Shown here: positions 21,641-33,750 of the stretch, in pieces
Layout of the letters: each line of letters starts with the position of its first letter
Numbering within the stretch: the first letter of the stretch is position 1
NCBI GenBank assembly: GCA_032164295.1
Contig: JAJHTX010000005.1
Coordinates: 744,001-808,000 of the forward strand
Direction of reading: 5' to 3'
Length of the DNA: 64,000 nt
From: Inonotus obliquus
Lineage: Eukaryota > Basidiomycota > Agaricomycetes > Hymenochaetales > Hymenochaetaceae
Notes under the pieces: model-generated
What the model was told of the DNA's origin: nothing
Databases searched by the model: none
What the model saw: the letters and a program-made list of their open reading frames with translations, nothing else
Made by a program: the position numbers and the translations under genes

Positions 21641-22710
21641 TGTGAGTGAGAGTTTGAGAATTTGCGAAGTACAGCTGTAGGACACGGGAGAACTATTCTT
21701 TATCCCTTCGGTCTTCCGCGTATGTTCTAGCTAGATAGACCCCGACATCTGGGAAGAAAAGAGAGAGAGCTCGAACCTGAGAGGGAACTCCAGAATGTGT
21801 AAAAAGTTAATCAGGATTCAGTATCATACCAGATTTACGCGAGATCTCCAAAGCCAAAGAATACGCAAATATGCAGAGACGTCGCGACATGCGAGACAAA
21901 CCCGTCTTGGTTTGGTTTGGTTTGGTTTGGTTTGAAAACAGAGAGGTAGCAGGTAGCTTGACCTGGGAAAGGAAGACACAGAGATGAGATGAGAGACGAG
22001 ACTTGAAAAATACCAACCCCGCTTACCAGATCTATCATCGTGTAAATCTATGTAATTCGGATGTGCCACCAATTTGCTGTTAGGAGGCTGAGCCAGCCTG
22101 ACTAGGGAAGAAATGCAGGAACGAAAGCAACTAGTCGGGTATTCCGTGTGTGAGTTTGCGAAGTACAGCCGTAGGATACGGGTAAAACTATCCATTCTAT
22201 CTTCCGCGTATGTTGTGTAAAAAGTCAATCATAATCCAGTATCATACCAGATCCATGGGAGATCTCCAAAGAAGATGTAGAGGGAGTTGAGAAATGAGCT
22301 GATTTGGGAAAGCGTCCGAGGGAGACTTGAAATGACGTATGAACCGTATACCTGATCTATCATCGTGTAGATTTAATTCGTTGTGTGCCGCCGGTTTGCT
22401 GCCCGACTCGGGAGGCTGAGCAAGAAATACTGGAATGAAAAGAAACCTATCGGGTATTTGTCTGTATGATTCGTGCTCGTGTGTGAGTTTGCAAAGTACA
22501 GCCGTAGGAAGAAAGAGAACGACCGAGCTGGACCTGGGAATTCGAGAATGTGTAAAAAGTCAATCATGATCTAGTATCATACCAGATCCATTCTCCAAAG
22601 AAGATGTAGAGGGAGTTGAGAGACGAGAGACGAGCTGATTCGTCGGGAAGTATACTATAATGGACATTGAAAGCGCCCGAGGTGAGACTTGGAATGACAT
22701 ATGACTGGAC
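21640..22710. repeat. Degenerate threefold direct repeat
   Basis: Two marker strings recur in order three times. A GTGTGAGTTTGCGAAGTACAGC-like string lies near 21645-21680, 22150 and 22480. TGTGTAAAAAGTCAATCA followed by AGTATCATACCAGATC lies near 21797, 22213 and 22550. Units are roughly 330-420 bp and diverged by indels. Unit 1 also carries a TTTGG microsatellite near 21908-21935. There is no open frame of note, so this is either a decayed repeated element or a repeated non-coding unit. Confidence 0.7.
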
Positions 22711-23395
22711 GTGGGTATGTACATACAGGACCGGTATCAATGAATGAATGTAAAACCACTGTGTGAACTTAAACGCCCTCAAATCGGAATTTCTGACTTC
22801 GCGGGTGGACATAAAGCGCGAGCGAGCCGTCGGAATACAACCGACCTTCTGTATACAACCAACCTTCTGTCGTCTCTTCGTCCAACCAATTGGCTCTTCA
22901 GTAAAACTCGCGGGACTAGACTATATGTAACTATTGGTGCGAGAGGTGTGCTGAGAAACGTTCTTGACGACTCATTGAAGCCGAGGAGTACTAGTCTGGA
23001 AGAGGTGGATAAGCCTCGGGTGAGGAGTCGATGAAGAGAAAAAACATAAGCCAGCTGACTATAGCCTTAGATGGACACCATCGTGCGAGGCGACTGTACT
23101 CGATTCCTCATTTCTGGGCCAAGATGGACGGTCTCTGTGGCTATGCATATGAAGTGGTTACAAGTATCCATAAGATATGCCCGAGATCCATGATGTTAAG
23201 AGAGGTAGGATGCCTGGAGATAGTACTCAAAGGGCGAGGCGGTGGGACTGGAACAAAACATACAAAACGAAGGAGAAAGATCAGCTGTGGTTGGGATCCC
23301 ACGACCACGTGTGATCCCTTTGCCGATACGGTCACGAGCGTGAGCACAGCACAAGAAAAGAAAACCGATTTCACTGGCTGCTCGAAACCCTCATC

Positions 23396-24423
23396 ATGCT
23401 GGAGGAAGAACAAGAAGCTGAACTCCGTAACCCTTTCCCATCGCCGCCATCTCACTACCAAAAATACACCTCACACAACTTGCACCTGCTTTCTCTTTTT
23501 AAAGAGAGGACAGCCGATAAGACTGATGAGGAACGGGAACAAGTCGACCAAGCTGAGGTTTTGGCGGACCAGACTGAGTTACCTGACTGGCCTCTCGTGC
23601 AGCTGGAGAAACCGCGGGTAGATTGGATACTCGAAGAGGGTCATTATACTGTCTTTGGTGATACTTGGTTTGTGCGTTAATTTCTCGCTAAGAATATTTG
23701 CGCGCGTCTGACGAGGAGCCACAGGTTAAAGAGAAGATACCTTCTTTAGGCGAGCTTGGTGGTCACCAGTTGTATCCGGATGATCAAACCATAGGTGAGC
23801 TGGTAACCTTCTCAGATATTTTCAGGAAACTGACCGAATAGTAGACCGTAGACCAGCTCTCCTCTCCATTCTCCGAACTATGCTAGTGACATATTCTCGA
23901 TTGCTCAAATCTCTTCTTGCTCCACCGCCCGGTCCAATGGCTACAGATAGACCTGAATGGCAAGAACACGTAGAGTGGCTCGCGGTCATGAGTCAGAATA
24001 TCATGAGTGCGGCGAATGATTTACGTCCGGTACAAGCGAGATTCAATTTGGAAAAAATGATGAAGAGGCAGTTGGAGCTCAGGCGGGAGGAGACGGCTGC
24101 AATGCATAAGTGAGCTTATGTGTATTCAACTGAGACCATGGTATTGATGGATCCTGTCAGAAAATGCGACGATCTACAACGGAGGCTGCAGGAGCTGAAA
24201 CTGTCCACGTCCAGTGCGGTAAGTTTTTGCTCGATTTCAAGCAGTGTCCGTAATATTTGAGGGTACGGTTAATGCATAGGGCTAATGCTGACGTGTCATG
24301 TGTGTATTCTAGACACGTAACCTGATCAAAGACATAAGTCCGCCGCCGGTACGCGAAATGCTACGTGGAATTGTCAAATCCTGCTCACAGCGGAACTTTA
24401 GGATCAAACTTCTCGCCATCTAA
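23396..24423 (+). CDS. MED7: Mediator complex subunit 7
   Basis: Subunit of the Mediator middle module, a nuclear bridge between activators and RNA polymerase II. Exons 23396-23671, 23725-23794, 23842-24109, 24161-24218 and 24313-24423; 260 residues. Recognised by the N-terminal NPFPSPPSHYQKYTSHNL block, the LPSLGELGGHQLYPDD-type core spanning the exon 1-2 junction region, and the helical VDRRPALLSILRTMLVTY segment that follows, all in the family order and near the usual length. The last exon ends at TAA 24421; an alternative ending further 3' cannot be excluded. An overlapping open frame at 23031-23621 is a different frame and not part of it. Confidence 0.9.
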
Positions 24424-25028
24424 GTATGGAAGATGTTTTGCGATGGGCCGAAAATTCTTGAACTCTCATGTATTCAATCTATACGAGAAGGACGAGTTGT
24501 AAGTTTCTGATTTGGTTTATGGATTTCTCAGCTAATCGCGCGCGGTTTTCTTCATATTGGGTTCTCATTTGTGTCGTCACTACAGTGAGGCACAATCGAC
24601 CAGTCGACGAGACGAATCACGCTTAGACTGATGGAATCGCACCGTGCGAATACTCCCCGGCAAAAGAAAGGCCGGCGGCGCGGATAGTGTAATCGGAGCT
24701 CCTTCGTCTCTCTGAGGTTCTGAGATAACGTAGCACCTCAGGATGGGTGCATTCTCTTCTATCCTATGTCTAGCCAATCCGTCGATTCAGTCTCCTTGCC
24801 TAGTCTGTCCAGTAAGGACGGACTGCTGGATTGTGGAACAGCGGGATGAAAATAAATCAGAAAAGCTATAAATATTCTGGACGTTCGGTCTGCATCGACT
24901 CTTCCGAGAACTGATGAAGTGTCCTTCTCGTGGGTAAGTTTCCGTCTGGACAGTGCACCAGCACCTTATAAAACATCTGTCGGCCTCTCAATGCCATCCT
25001 CCATCCCCTCTGGACTTGCGCTCCAGCA
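24424..25028. other. Intergenic, no gene seen
   Basis: MED7 3' region and promoter of the next gene, with a TATAAAA-like CTTATAAAAC at 24964-24973 about 60 bp before the secreted-protein start. Nothing else is recognised. Confidence 0.5.
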
Positions 25029-25961
25029 ATGCTCGCTTATCTTGTCTTGGTAGCTGCTGCAGCTGCGCCAGGTTCGTTAGATCTTCAATGGAGTTAAAGC
25101 ATTTCATTAACAGATCTCGCTAGTCTGCCGGGCCGCTACCGCGACCATCTTCCCCGTGGCATTGGGTCCGGAAGCGAACTTGCAAGGGGAGATTATCGGA
25201 GTCGGTGGAGATGTTGGAACGACTTACGTTCTCAGTGGAAGCACGCGTGGCATCACTTTCACTCGTTAGTCCGTCGACAGATGCTCGATTTCTCGATCAA
25301 CTGATTTCCGTTGCGTGCATGTTATATAGTAACGCTCGCGGAGGACGCTACGCATGTCGTTGAGAGAGTCTCGATTCCGACTCGGTCATTTGATCTTAGC
25401 GTCGATTGTGTCGTTGACTCTGGGTCTGCGATATGCGAGAACGTTGTTGTCAGTGGAGGAGTTACAACGATAATTCCAACGACCTTGCCATTTTCACCGT
25501 TTGCGATACCGGTGTCTACGTTGGGTATAGCGCCCAGTGCAGTTCCTGCATCGGAATCGCCTTCGAGCGGTGTTTCGACGACTAGGATCCAGACTACAAC
25601 TACGGAGATCGGTACATCTTTCCCGTCATCGTCATTCTTAACGCCTACGATAGTTGACACATCTTTCCCTGCATCCTCGTTTTCAACGTCTATCGCATTG
25701 ACTGACACGCATTCAGCGTCGTCCGCGTCTTCACCAACTGCGTCGGTATCGCTGAACGTGCCTTCAGCGCTATCATCTCAACCAGCGGTTTCTCCGTCTA
25801 GCGTTGGACTCTTATCAACTGCGATCCTACCAAGTACTTCCGTTGCGTCAATAGCATCGCCCAGCGCAAATCAGCCCTCTACGAACGATGCGTCAAGGTA
25901 TTTCGCTCCGAGTAGAGCTGTGATACTTGCTTTTGCCGTGGTACCGTGGATTGTAGCGTAA
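25029..25961 (+). CDS. Predicted GPI-anchored secreted protein, member 1
   Basis: Probable cell-surface protein of unknown function. Exons 25029-25071, 25124-25264 and 25330-25961; introns of 52 and 65 nt, phase 1; 271 residues. A short hydrophobic signal (MLAYLVLVAAAAA) leads into a core with EANLQGEIIG, GGDVGTTYVLSG and a spaced Cys pair, then a Ser/Thr/Pro-rich stalk and a hydrophobic end (AVILAFAVVPWIVA) typical of GPI attachment. The first intron has a weak donor, GTTCGT. Intron phases, core and ending match the minus-strand gene at 37650-38403 and, more distantly, the array at 40219-44997. Confidence 0.8.
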
Positions 25962-26709
25962 TCTTTCCCGCCTGGTCGGAACGTCCGCTATTCTATACGA
26001 AAAGACTCGCTGTTGGAGTGGTGCCATTTCATCTTACGGCTTGTATTCAATGACCGAAATCAGATGTTCTTCGCTGCATTGATGTTACGTGCTGCCGCTG
26101 CCATGAGACTGGAGAATGTAACTTTCTGCGCCACGATGTGATCGACCGTCATATCCATTCCTAGGTCTGTTCTGTCACGCCACGCCCTTTTCCCTTGCTA
26201 TAGTACGTAAGTGTGGCATAATCGCATTCAGGCAGCACAGTGCACGATCTATGATATGCCAGTTACCATAAGACGCTGCATATTCCGTGCAGGTCCTGTA
26301 TCAGACTGCTACTTACCCGAGTAAATTGCAAGTATCTCAACCGGGTTCTCACATTACGAGGTTTATCAGTGGGTCTGCTATCCGCTAGACCCTGTCTTCC
26401 TTCTCATTCCAGACTAACAGCCCGCTCAGATGCAAAGCGCCTGATAATACAGGCTTGGTGATGACGAACAAACGACAATTTGCATTTCTCAGAGAAGCTC
26501 AATGAGCAAAGTGCAAAACAGTGTCAAATATGTGGTATGTCGATCGAAGTTCTCCGCCGGGGAGTCGCTTTGGCTTGCCTTGTGCTTGCAGCTCATTCCG
26601 AGCTGTGGCGTTTTTGGTCGGTTGTCAAGATCAAGTCGCTCATCTCGTTGAACCAATAACCGGTTAGTTTTCGTGATAATAAATTCGAAGGTACCTTTAC
26701 CCACTAAAG
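25962..26709. other. Intergenic, no gene seen
   Basis: 3' flank of the secreted-protein gene and 5' flank of the kinase. Only short frames on either strand; nothing recognised. Confidence 0.5.
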
Positions 26710-28236
26710 ATGTTATCTTTCTATGCGAAGATGGCAACTGGCACCATCGTACTTGGAGATAAAATAGGTGGTGGGAGCTATGGTACAGTCAGTGTAAGTG
26801 CGCTCTTATCTCCCTGTTCAGCCACATTGAGAAGGATTCATAGAAAGGTACACTGAATGGGAAAACCTGTGCTATCAAGCAAATACTAAAGTCGAACAGA
26901 AAGACCAGAGAGACTGGCGAGAATGAACGTAAAGTACTGAAGCTGATCGACAATCTGCCAAATCGATCAATTCACGTTGTGAGTATGTTTGGTTAGTTGT
27001 TTTGGTGTTATTACAGTAAACTCAAGAAACCCATTTCTTATCCGCTAAGATTTCATACTATGGTTCTCGCGAGACATCACCATACATCTATCTCTTTCTC
27101 GAGTTGAGTTTGGGGGGTACGTTGAGGAAACAGATTGCACACAAAGGGATAAGTGATGCACATAAGAGAAGGATGTCCTTGAGGTATGACCTAAACTTGA
27201 TTCTTCCTATATCAACTGATCATTATTCCCTCCTGATGAAGGCAAATTTTAGACGGGCTGAAGTTTCTACATGAAAACAAAATCGTTCACAGAGATATCA
27301 AGTATGTTGTAACATCTGAAAGTCTGCCGCCCGCCGGGTCGTTCAACACTGATTCCCTACCCGTTTTTTAGGCCAGAGAATATCTTGTTCGTACCACAGG
27401 ATCCCACTGGCAATTTCGTTTTAAAAATTTTAGATTTCGGATCGCAAGTCATTTACTGTAATCATGCTTGATGATTATTGGAGTCTCATGAGTTGATAGG
27501 TCAAAAATACTTCCGGGACTCGAGGATCATCTTCTAGTCAACGGAATAGATGGGACACCTGAGTTTAGATCCCCTGAAATGGTAAAATATGAAAATGGTT
27601 ACTATCGCGTTACTCCAAAGCAGGATATCTGGGCTGTTGGGTATGTTGTTGCTCATCTCCTCAGTTTCCAATGCTATCTCATTCATTTCGTCTCACGTCT
27701 AAAGAGTTATACACTGGGAGATGATCCATGGACCATCTACTTTGGTGGGGGACGAGGGACGGATCAAAATTCCGATATTAGATGGATCAACAGGCAGACG
27801 TAAACTCGGTGAAGTCTACGGGAAAGCATGTATGAAGCTGAGTGATGAAGTCTTTTGGGAGATATGTTGGAAGGGACCTCAGAATGAAGGCGAGTCGTAG
27901 ATCTTTAGAGGGTATTTACGACTAGTTGGTTTACAAATGTATTCAGAACAGTCCTTTTGCAAACGCTTGTTAGAACCAAATTATGAAGAAAGAATATCTG
28001 CTAAAGATGCGCTGACTAATCATCCGGTGGGTACATTGTGATATTCCTGAGCGGCTTAATTAAGTTGCTTCATCGTCTAGTGGCTTAAGCGACGAGAGAA
28101 AGAAGGCGAAGGGGTGGCGAAGGGAGCATCGACGAAACCGAAATCAAAATTACGGACAACAAAAACAGCTCAACGTGATGACCGATCCCGTCATAAATCT
28201 AATTCCCTCTCATTCGGCCTGCTGCGTCTGCGATGA
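26710..28236 (+). CDS. Serine/threonine protein kinase
   Basis: Complete kinase catalytic domain, 348 residues, nine exons: 26710-26793, 26844-26978, 27050-27183, 27242-27301, 27372-27443, 27500-27640, 27705-27889, 27947-28026 and 28081-28236. Visible motifs: glycine loop GGGSYGTVS, ATP-anchoring Lys40 in CAIK, catalytic loop HRDIKPEN with Asp136, DFG Asp159, activation end GTPEFRSPEM, DIWAVGVIHWEM, and the closing Arg motif YEERISAKDALTNHPW. A short basic tail (KRREKEGEG) follows. Introns 5 (27444-27499) and 7 (27890-27946) start with GC, in GCAAGT and GCGAGT; no GT choice keeps the frame. Subfamily is not clear; it is not obviously a receptor or MAP kinase. It runs towards the next gene on the opposite strand. 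Confidence 0.85.
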
Positions 28237-28517
28237 CTTCGTAGTCATAGAGTCGTTGTGATACGATGTTCAATTGCATTACCACTTTTATCCAGTCCTG
28301 TACTGAAAATGATATACATTATACAAATAAAATACGTGAAGCTTGGATAGAGGGTAATGATAATCAAGGAGGAAGGATAAATGGACGATATCAAAGAGCG
28401 AAGCTCATGTACGTTCCTTAGCAACGCAAGACAGATAATAGAATATAATAGCAGCCAAGTGCGGGTATACTATATGTACATCAAGATGTTGGTGAAAGAA
28501 AAGTTGAACCGAGAAAT

Positions 28518-29691
28518 CTATATAAGGAATTTGTAACCTGCTCTCCGTGCCGCTTTAACCGCTTCGGGACCTCGAATGAGGTCAGGCTTAAATGGTTTGT
28601 ATATCTCCGGCGTGTACAAGTTCGCCACTTGTGCTTGCAGGACGTTTTCAGCCGTCGGATCCTGAGTACAAGGATTCGTTAGACAGTCCGGAAAATAAGG
28701 CATCAGGATGATGTAAAAAATACTCACTTGAAAGAGCTCATAGTCGCTTTGAAGGATTCGGCCGGTTGGTGGTGGGTAAGGAAGTGCGTAAATTGCACAC
28801 TGGACTATGACAAAACATAACACGCGAGAGAGGAAAAGGAGGATATACATTGCGCGATGTATGCCGCAGACTTCCGACCTTTTCATCTGTCCAGGAAACT
28901 TTGGAGGCTCGGGTTCGCAGGGTACGTTGAACTCGGATATAGCCCATCCGATATCGTCGTTCTCGTCGTAAGTTATATCACCCGGTGTACCGATCGTAAG
29001 AGTAGGCCAGAAAGAGTGCTTGATGGTTGTGGATTCTTCGGTGACGACTACGTGGATTTTGTCGCCTTTGAAATGGCGGGGAAGGGGATTTGTGATGGGA
29101 CCAAGGCAGTACTACACGAAAGATGATAATGATGAGCGAGTCTTCCCTCGATATGGAATATAGAGGGGAGACCAATTACTTCTTTCCGTTCGCGAGTTTC
29201 CCAATAGCCAGTTACGAATGTCTTCACCCTAATTACTCGATCTGCTGTCCTCAACTGGATACAATGTTTCAGTGTTACGGTACAGACTACTTATGGGGAA
29301 GGGAGCGTACCATATACTGGAGTTTGTCCCACAGGAACGCCAACCAGACAGCGAAGAAGGTCAAGTCCACAATCATTTTATTGGGGCACTCGACGATTCG
29401 CGGTTTCTCGGCGCGAATGGTGTTCGCATCGGGTGACGGCCCGCTATTGTCGCCTCGTTCGCTAATTATCTCGGGTATGATCGGTTCCGAAATAGGTGCA
29501 GAAAGATTGGGAGGATACGCTTGACCACGAGGAATAGGTAGACCAGGAGGGTGCTGCGGACTTGAAATAGGGCATAACGGAACAGGAGACTGCAGCGGAG
29601 CCGGAGGACACAAAGAGGTTATAGATCGCGGACTCAAGAAGAATCTACCTGGGCTGAGCCACGGCTCTCCCGGGTGTAGTAGGGTCTCCAT
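28518..29691 (-). CDS. Unrecognised five-exon protein
   Basis: No family recognised. Proposed exons 29691-29311, 29254-29228, 29111-28872, 28799-28728 and 28661-28518; 287 residues. Exon 1 is Pro/Ser-rich and ends with a hydrophobic stretch (LTFFAVWLAFLW) that could be a membrane segment. Exon 3 reads like folded protein (GDKIHVVVTEEST, HSFWPTLTIGTPGDITYDE, DIGWAISEFNVP). Exons 4 and 5 (ALPYPPPTGRILQSDYELFQ, NLYTPEIYKPFKPDLI) are well behaved and the last three junctions keep frame. The 116-nt second intron and the third donor are the weakest choices, and the start could lie further upstream, since an open frame at 30069-29728 might add an exon. It converges with the kinase gene. Confidence 0.55.
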
Positions 29692-30954
29692 GAAATGAAC
29701 TTTGAAACAGAGGTTCCTACGAGTCGGTCAAGCCAGGAAGTAGGTGGCGGAGAGAGACACGGGCGGGCTGGAGCATGTGCTTTTATGTTCGTGCGCTTCT
29801 GTGCATGGGCCAACGTAGAAATACCCAAGAGCTTTCCAAGAGAGGTAAGGAAGGAAGGAAGATATGGCTAGGGAACGAGGAGAGCTTTCCAGAAAAGATT
29901 CATCTACACGCGGCTCAAGCGCGTGGAAGGGGTGGCCCGAGGTGTCAGAAGATGTAAGCGCTAGGTGGACATAAAGACACTGCTCAACGAGACGATTCGG
30001 GAGTGAGGCGATGAGGGTAAGCCCAGCGGCCAGTGCACCGTACCGCCTGTGCCATCTTGTGTCCGTCATCTAGAGTAGGTCTGGTATCCGCCGTCTATGA
30101 AGCTTTCCAATAGATGCATAGGCATCACGTTTTGATGTGGTATTCCCCGTTATGGTGAGATATGGGCTGGCCTTGTTCTCTAGCTCACGGCGGGAATAGA
30201 TAAGTGGCTGAGAACAAGACCAACTCGTCCCTTAGAGGCCAGAGCGTAACCCACAGCAAATCTATTAAGAAAGCTGTCCGCGAAGTTCGGACGGAGCAAT
30301 CGAAGGAGCCGCCGAGAGCCGTTGGGCGCCTAGGGCCAAAAGTTCTAGTGAATTATAGGGCAGAGCCTCAGTCTTATAAGGACAAGAAAACATGCTTGCT
30401 TACTAAGCTCGGACTTTCATGCAAGTGTCACAAGGAACTGTCGGCAACTGTACGAGGGTGGTTTCGACGGGGAACCTATATTCCATTAAATTGCAGCATA
30501 GAGCATTCCGAAATGGATGGTGTGGCATAGAGATCGAGTGATACTCGGATTTACCTGGCGTGTAAAATGGTCAGATGGCTACTTGTACCATTCTCGAGCG
30601 AGACTTGGATTCGGTAGAAGCTTGACTTCCACAGGAAAGATACATCGATGCCGAACAACGACGGTCCACAATATGCATAGGGGTTGGAGACCAAGTGATC
30701 ACCGTAAAGTATAGATCTCTTAGTATCCCAAACCAAGCCCTTCAGTCAATCATTCCAACTCGATCGCTCGTAATGTGCCGTTGCCTTTGTGAATGCTGTT
30801 CAAAAGGTATTAGGATTGAGAGAGGATAATGTCGGAGTACGCAATGGTGACATGGCTAGATACGAGTGCGGAATACAGTAAAATACATTCATCAAGGTTT
30901 GCGTGGAGTAGGAAACAATGTCATCGAACCAAAAAGAGGGTGGTGCAGCGGGCC
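29692..30954. other. Intergenic, no confident gene
   Basis: It contains an open frame at 30204-30530 (plus) and one at 30069-29728 (minus), neither with recognisable motifs. The second may be an upstream exon of the neighbouring minus-strand gene. Otherwise nothing is seen. Confidence 0.4.
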
Positions 30955-32557
30955 TCAAAACGGCTTCACGTATCTATTTCAAAGAAGACGTTTGTATTTC
31001 CGAAGTTAATGTCAGAGTCGGGAAGGGAGAAATCACTCACGTGGCATCTATCTGCTTCAGCTGAGGGAGTTCTAAACTGATCTTCCGACGATACGCTGCA
31101 CCCTCCGTTTGTTGCACTGGGTTACCTTCCAGGTAAACTGTTTCAAGCGACTTCTTGTTACTCAGTTGAGGACCAAGACCGAGGAGTGTTTTAATTTGGT
31201 TATTGGACGCCTGAGAAGTAGCAGTGATGTTTGTGTGAGACTTCCACTTAGACCGAGGAGAATAATGGACGTACCCAAAGTTCTTCGAGGTTTTCAAGCC
31301 CTTCAAGATTCTCGAGTTTTTCTATGAAGTTATTCCCAACGTCCAATACACGAAGTTTTTTCTGTTTAAAGCTCCGGATCAGCCTTGTTGCATAAAGAGA
31401 AAACCAGCGGTCTCATACGTTTTTCTCCAGTGCTTCAATGCGTTTTATTCCGTTATGGCTGATGTAGAATTCCTCCAAACTTTCTAGATCTTCTAGCCCC
31501 TCGATTTTTTTAATCCGGTTGGACTGGATCGAAAGAATCTTGAGACGGCGCAATGTACTCAGGCCCTATTCCAATGATGAGACACGGGACGAGTGCAGAG
31601 CGGATCCAACAGAGTCAAAATTTACCTCCAGCTTCGTGATCTTATTTTTTCCTAACCAGAGCTCTTCGAGGTTCACGAGAGCCTCTAGGTTCTCAATTTT
31701 CTGCATAAAAACTGTTCAGTATATTACTCGATTCGGATCTTAGGTCGGCGATAGATGCTCACTCGAATCCTGTTCCCGCCCAACTCAAGGCTCGTTAGTG
31801 TTGCACCCAAGTTTGCCAACCCCGTAATTTGTGATATCCGATTTTGCACGAAGTAGATTGTGCGTAGAGCGGTAAGTCGCTCGAGACACTCGGGTACAGA
31901 TTTCAAGAGGTTGAACGATAAATCTAACACACTGAAATCCACAATCAGAACGAGGATAAACCGAAAAAATCAACTTTGAAATAGTCTCACTTGAGTCGCG
32001 TGCACAAATCGAGAGTATTCCCGACGCTTTTCAAACAGTTGTCGTACAGATCAAGATCCTCTAGTTCAACGAGAGCATGAAATGTCTCCGGGTCGAGACG
32101 TGTCAATTTGTTTTGTCGTAGACAAAGACGCTTAAGGTAGGGTCCAAATCGGGCGAGTTGGAGTGTTTGTACGGAGCGGAGTCGTTCATGGGTCAAAGAA
32201 ATTTCCTACAACAGGTAAAGGGTGGCAGTAGTTAGTCTTGTGGTGGGTAGTGAGTTGCTTGTTACACACATCGGTGTCATCCGGGAGATCCTGAGTGAGA
32301 TAACTATCATCTTCCTCCTCATCTCCTTCTTCCCCATCTTCTTTCTCGTCATGACCGCCTTCATCACTATCTCCATCATGCCCATGCTGAATTTCCTCGG
32401 TTTCCTCGTGCTTCACAATCACGACGGCGCGTTTCTTCGATCCGTTCACTCTAGCATTTTCCGCCACCTCTCCTAATTCCGCCCCTGTTGATGGAGGTAC
32501 CAATGTAGCGGATGGTATCTCTTTTGGTTCTGGATCTGGCACATGTTCATTTGCCAT
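30955..32557 (-). CDS. SDS22: SDS22-like protein phosphatase 1 regulatory subunit (LRR)
   Basis: Leucine-rich-repeat regulator that binds the catalytic subunit of protein phosphatase 1 and affects its nuclear and mitotic roles. Eight exons: 32557-32270, 32205-31991, 31931-31763, 31700-31626, 31565-31419, 31361-31275, 31210-31041 and 30973-30955; 389 residues. After an acidic N-terminal tail (residues 1-96, with EEGDEEEDDSYL) come about eleven 22-residue SDS22-type repeats, for example LEDLDLYDNCLKSV, LRTIYFVQNRISQI, LEELWLGKNKITKLE and LKILSIQSNRIKKIEGL, then the family cap with YLEGNPVQ and LPQLKQIDAT. The final 19-nt exon supplies YVKPF and the stop, matching the family ending. Confidence 0.93.
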
Positions 32558-33750
32558 CGTTATCGTCGTAGATTCGTGATTTCCTGAATTGCGGCTGAAA
32601 AGGAGAAAATAGTCTGAGCATACAGTTGAGAGTGATGGTTGAGACGAGGTTCCACCGTTTGGGCTCGTAGAGTACACAATTATCCACATTAGGAAGTACC
32701 GGAAATTTATGAGCTCCGAGATTAGGCAGTCTACGCCAAATATGGCACTAGAGACATTCTGTTATCTATATCTGGATATACGCCATTCTTGCGGAAATTC
32801 TTGCCGGCTATCGATGAAGCGGTGGCATTTCTCCAAGTCATACTCAAAGCAAAGCAGAATTTTTCACCCTCGCATTCTTCGCCTTCGTCACACTACAAGG
32901 CAATGCCTTTGACCCTTGTCTTGCTCTAGCACTCTAGCATGCGGTTGAGTTTATCTTACCGATAGCTCTAATCGTGAACCAACGGCGGCGACGCGTCGAA
33001 GTATGACTCAATGAGAGGTAGCAGGGCGAGTGAGTCATTCGGACGAGAGTACTACTTGCAAGACAGACGCATGCATGCTCAACCTGACTGTGCACATGTG
33101 GATTCTTGTAGCTCCTCTGCTCGACAGGAGTGATGGTTCCGAGTGGTAGTGCATCATACTAGTACTCGCACTACAGCATGAAACGCGTAGTGCGTAGCTC
33201 GCCAGTTGGTTATCATTTACTCCTTCAACTTATGCCGCATCTCGACAGCCTTTGGGATTTATCTGACCTCACAAACCGCAACTGATTCTGAGCGCCATCT
33301 TACAGAGTGAAACTAGCATTTCAAAAATGAGTGGATGGTACGTCTTACACTTTTCATCCACATACATCCACATCCTCTATTATAATAAATTCATTTGATA
33401 AATTAGAGATTACAGGCTACATAGACAGCTCAGCAAGAGGACCGCGCAGACCACTAATGTCCATATGACATGCAACTTCGTACAACTACATTTCCAAGAA
33501 GAAACCAAAAACCTAACCAAAACGTACGATATAAATACAACCGTCACCGCTCGTGGAGAATGTCGAAATAGAACGGGGACGTGGGGAAAATTCGAATGGA
33601 GGAGCGATAGAAGGCATATGTCCTCCAGAAAATGGTCTGCATAGTAAGTGGAGGAATGGACGAATACCTTCAGGTCGGAATTTGGGTGAGCCCAAGGTAT
33701 GTCTTGATTGTGCGTGTCGAACTCATAATTTGACCCTCTTTCGACCACCT
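32558..33750. other. Intergenic, no gene seen
   Basis: SDS22 promoter side and MAF1 3' side. Open frames here, such as 33410-33811 on the minus strand, overlap the MAF1 end in another frame and carry no motif. Confidence 0.5.

Noticed and set aside
23031..23621. 196-codon open frame overlapping MED7
   Set aside because: It is another frame across the MED7 promoter and first exon; the overlapping frame carries unmistakable MED7 motifs.
27447..27499. A GT donor (CAA|GTCATT) for kinase intron 5
   Set aside because: It throws the next exon out of frame and leads to a stop; the GC donor three bases upstream keeps every kinase motif.
30204..30530. 108-codon basic open frame
   Set aside because: No motif, no splice context and no homologous copy in the window; probably chance.
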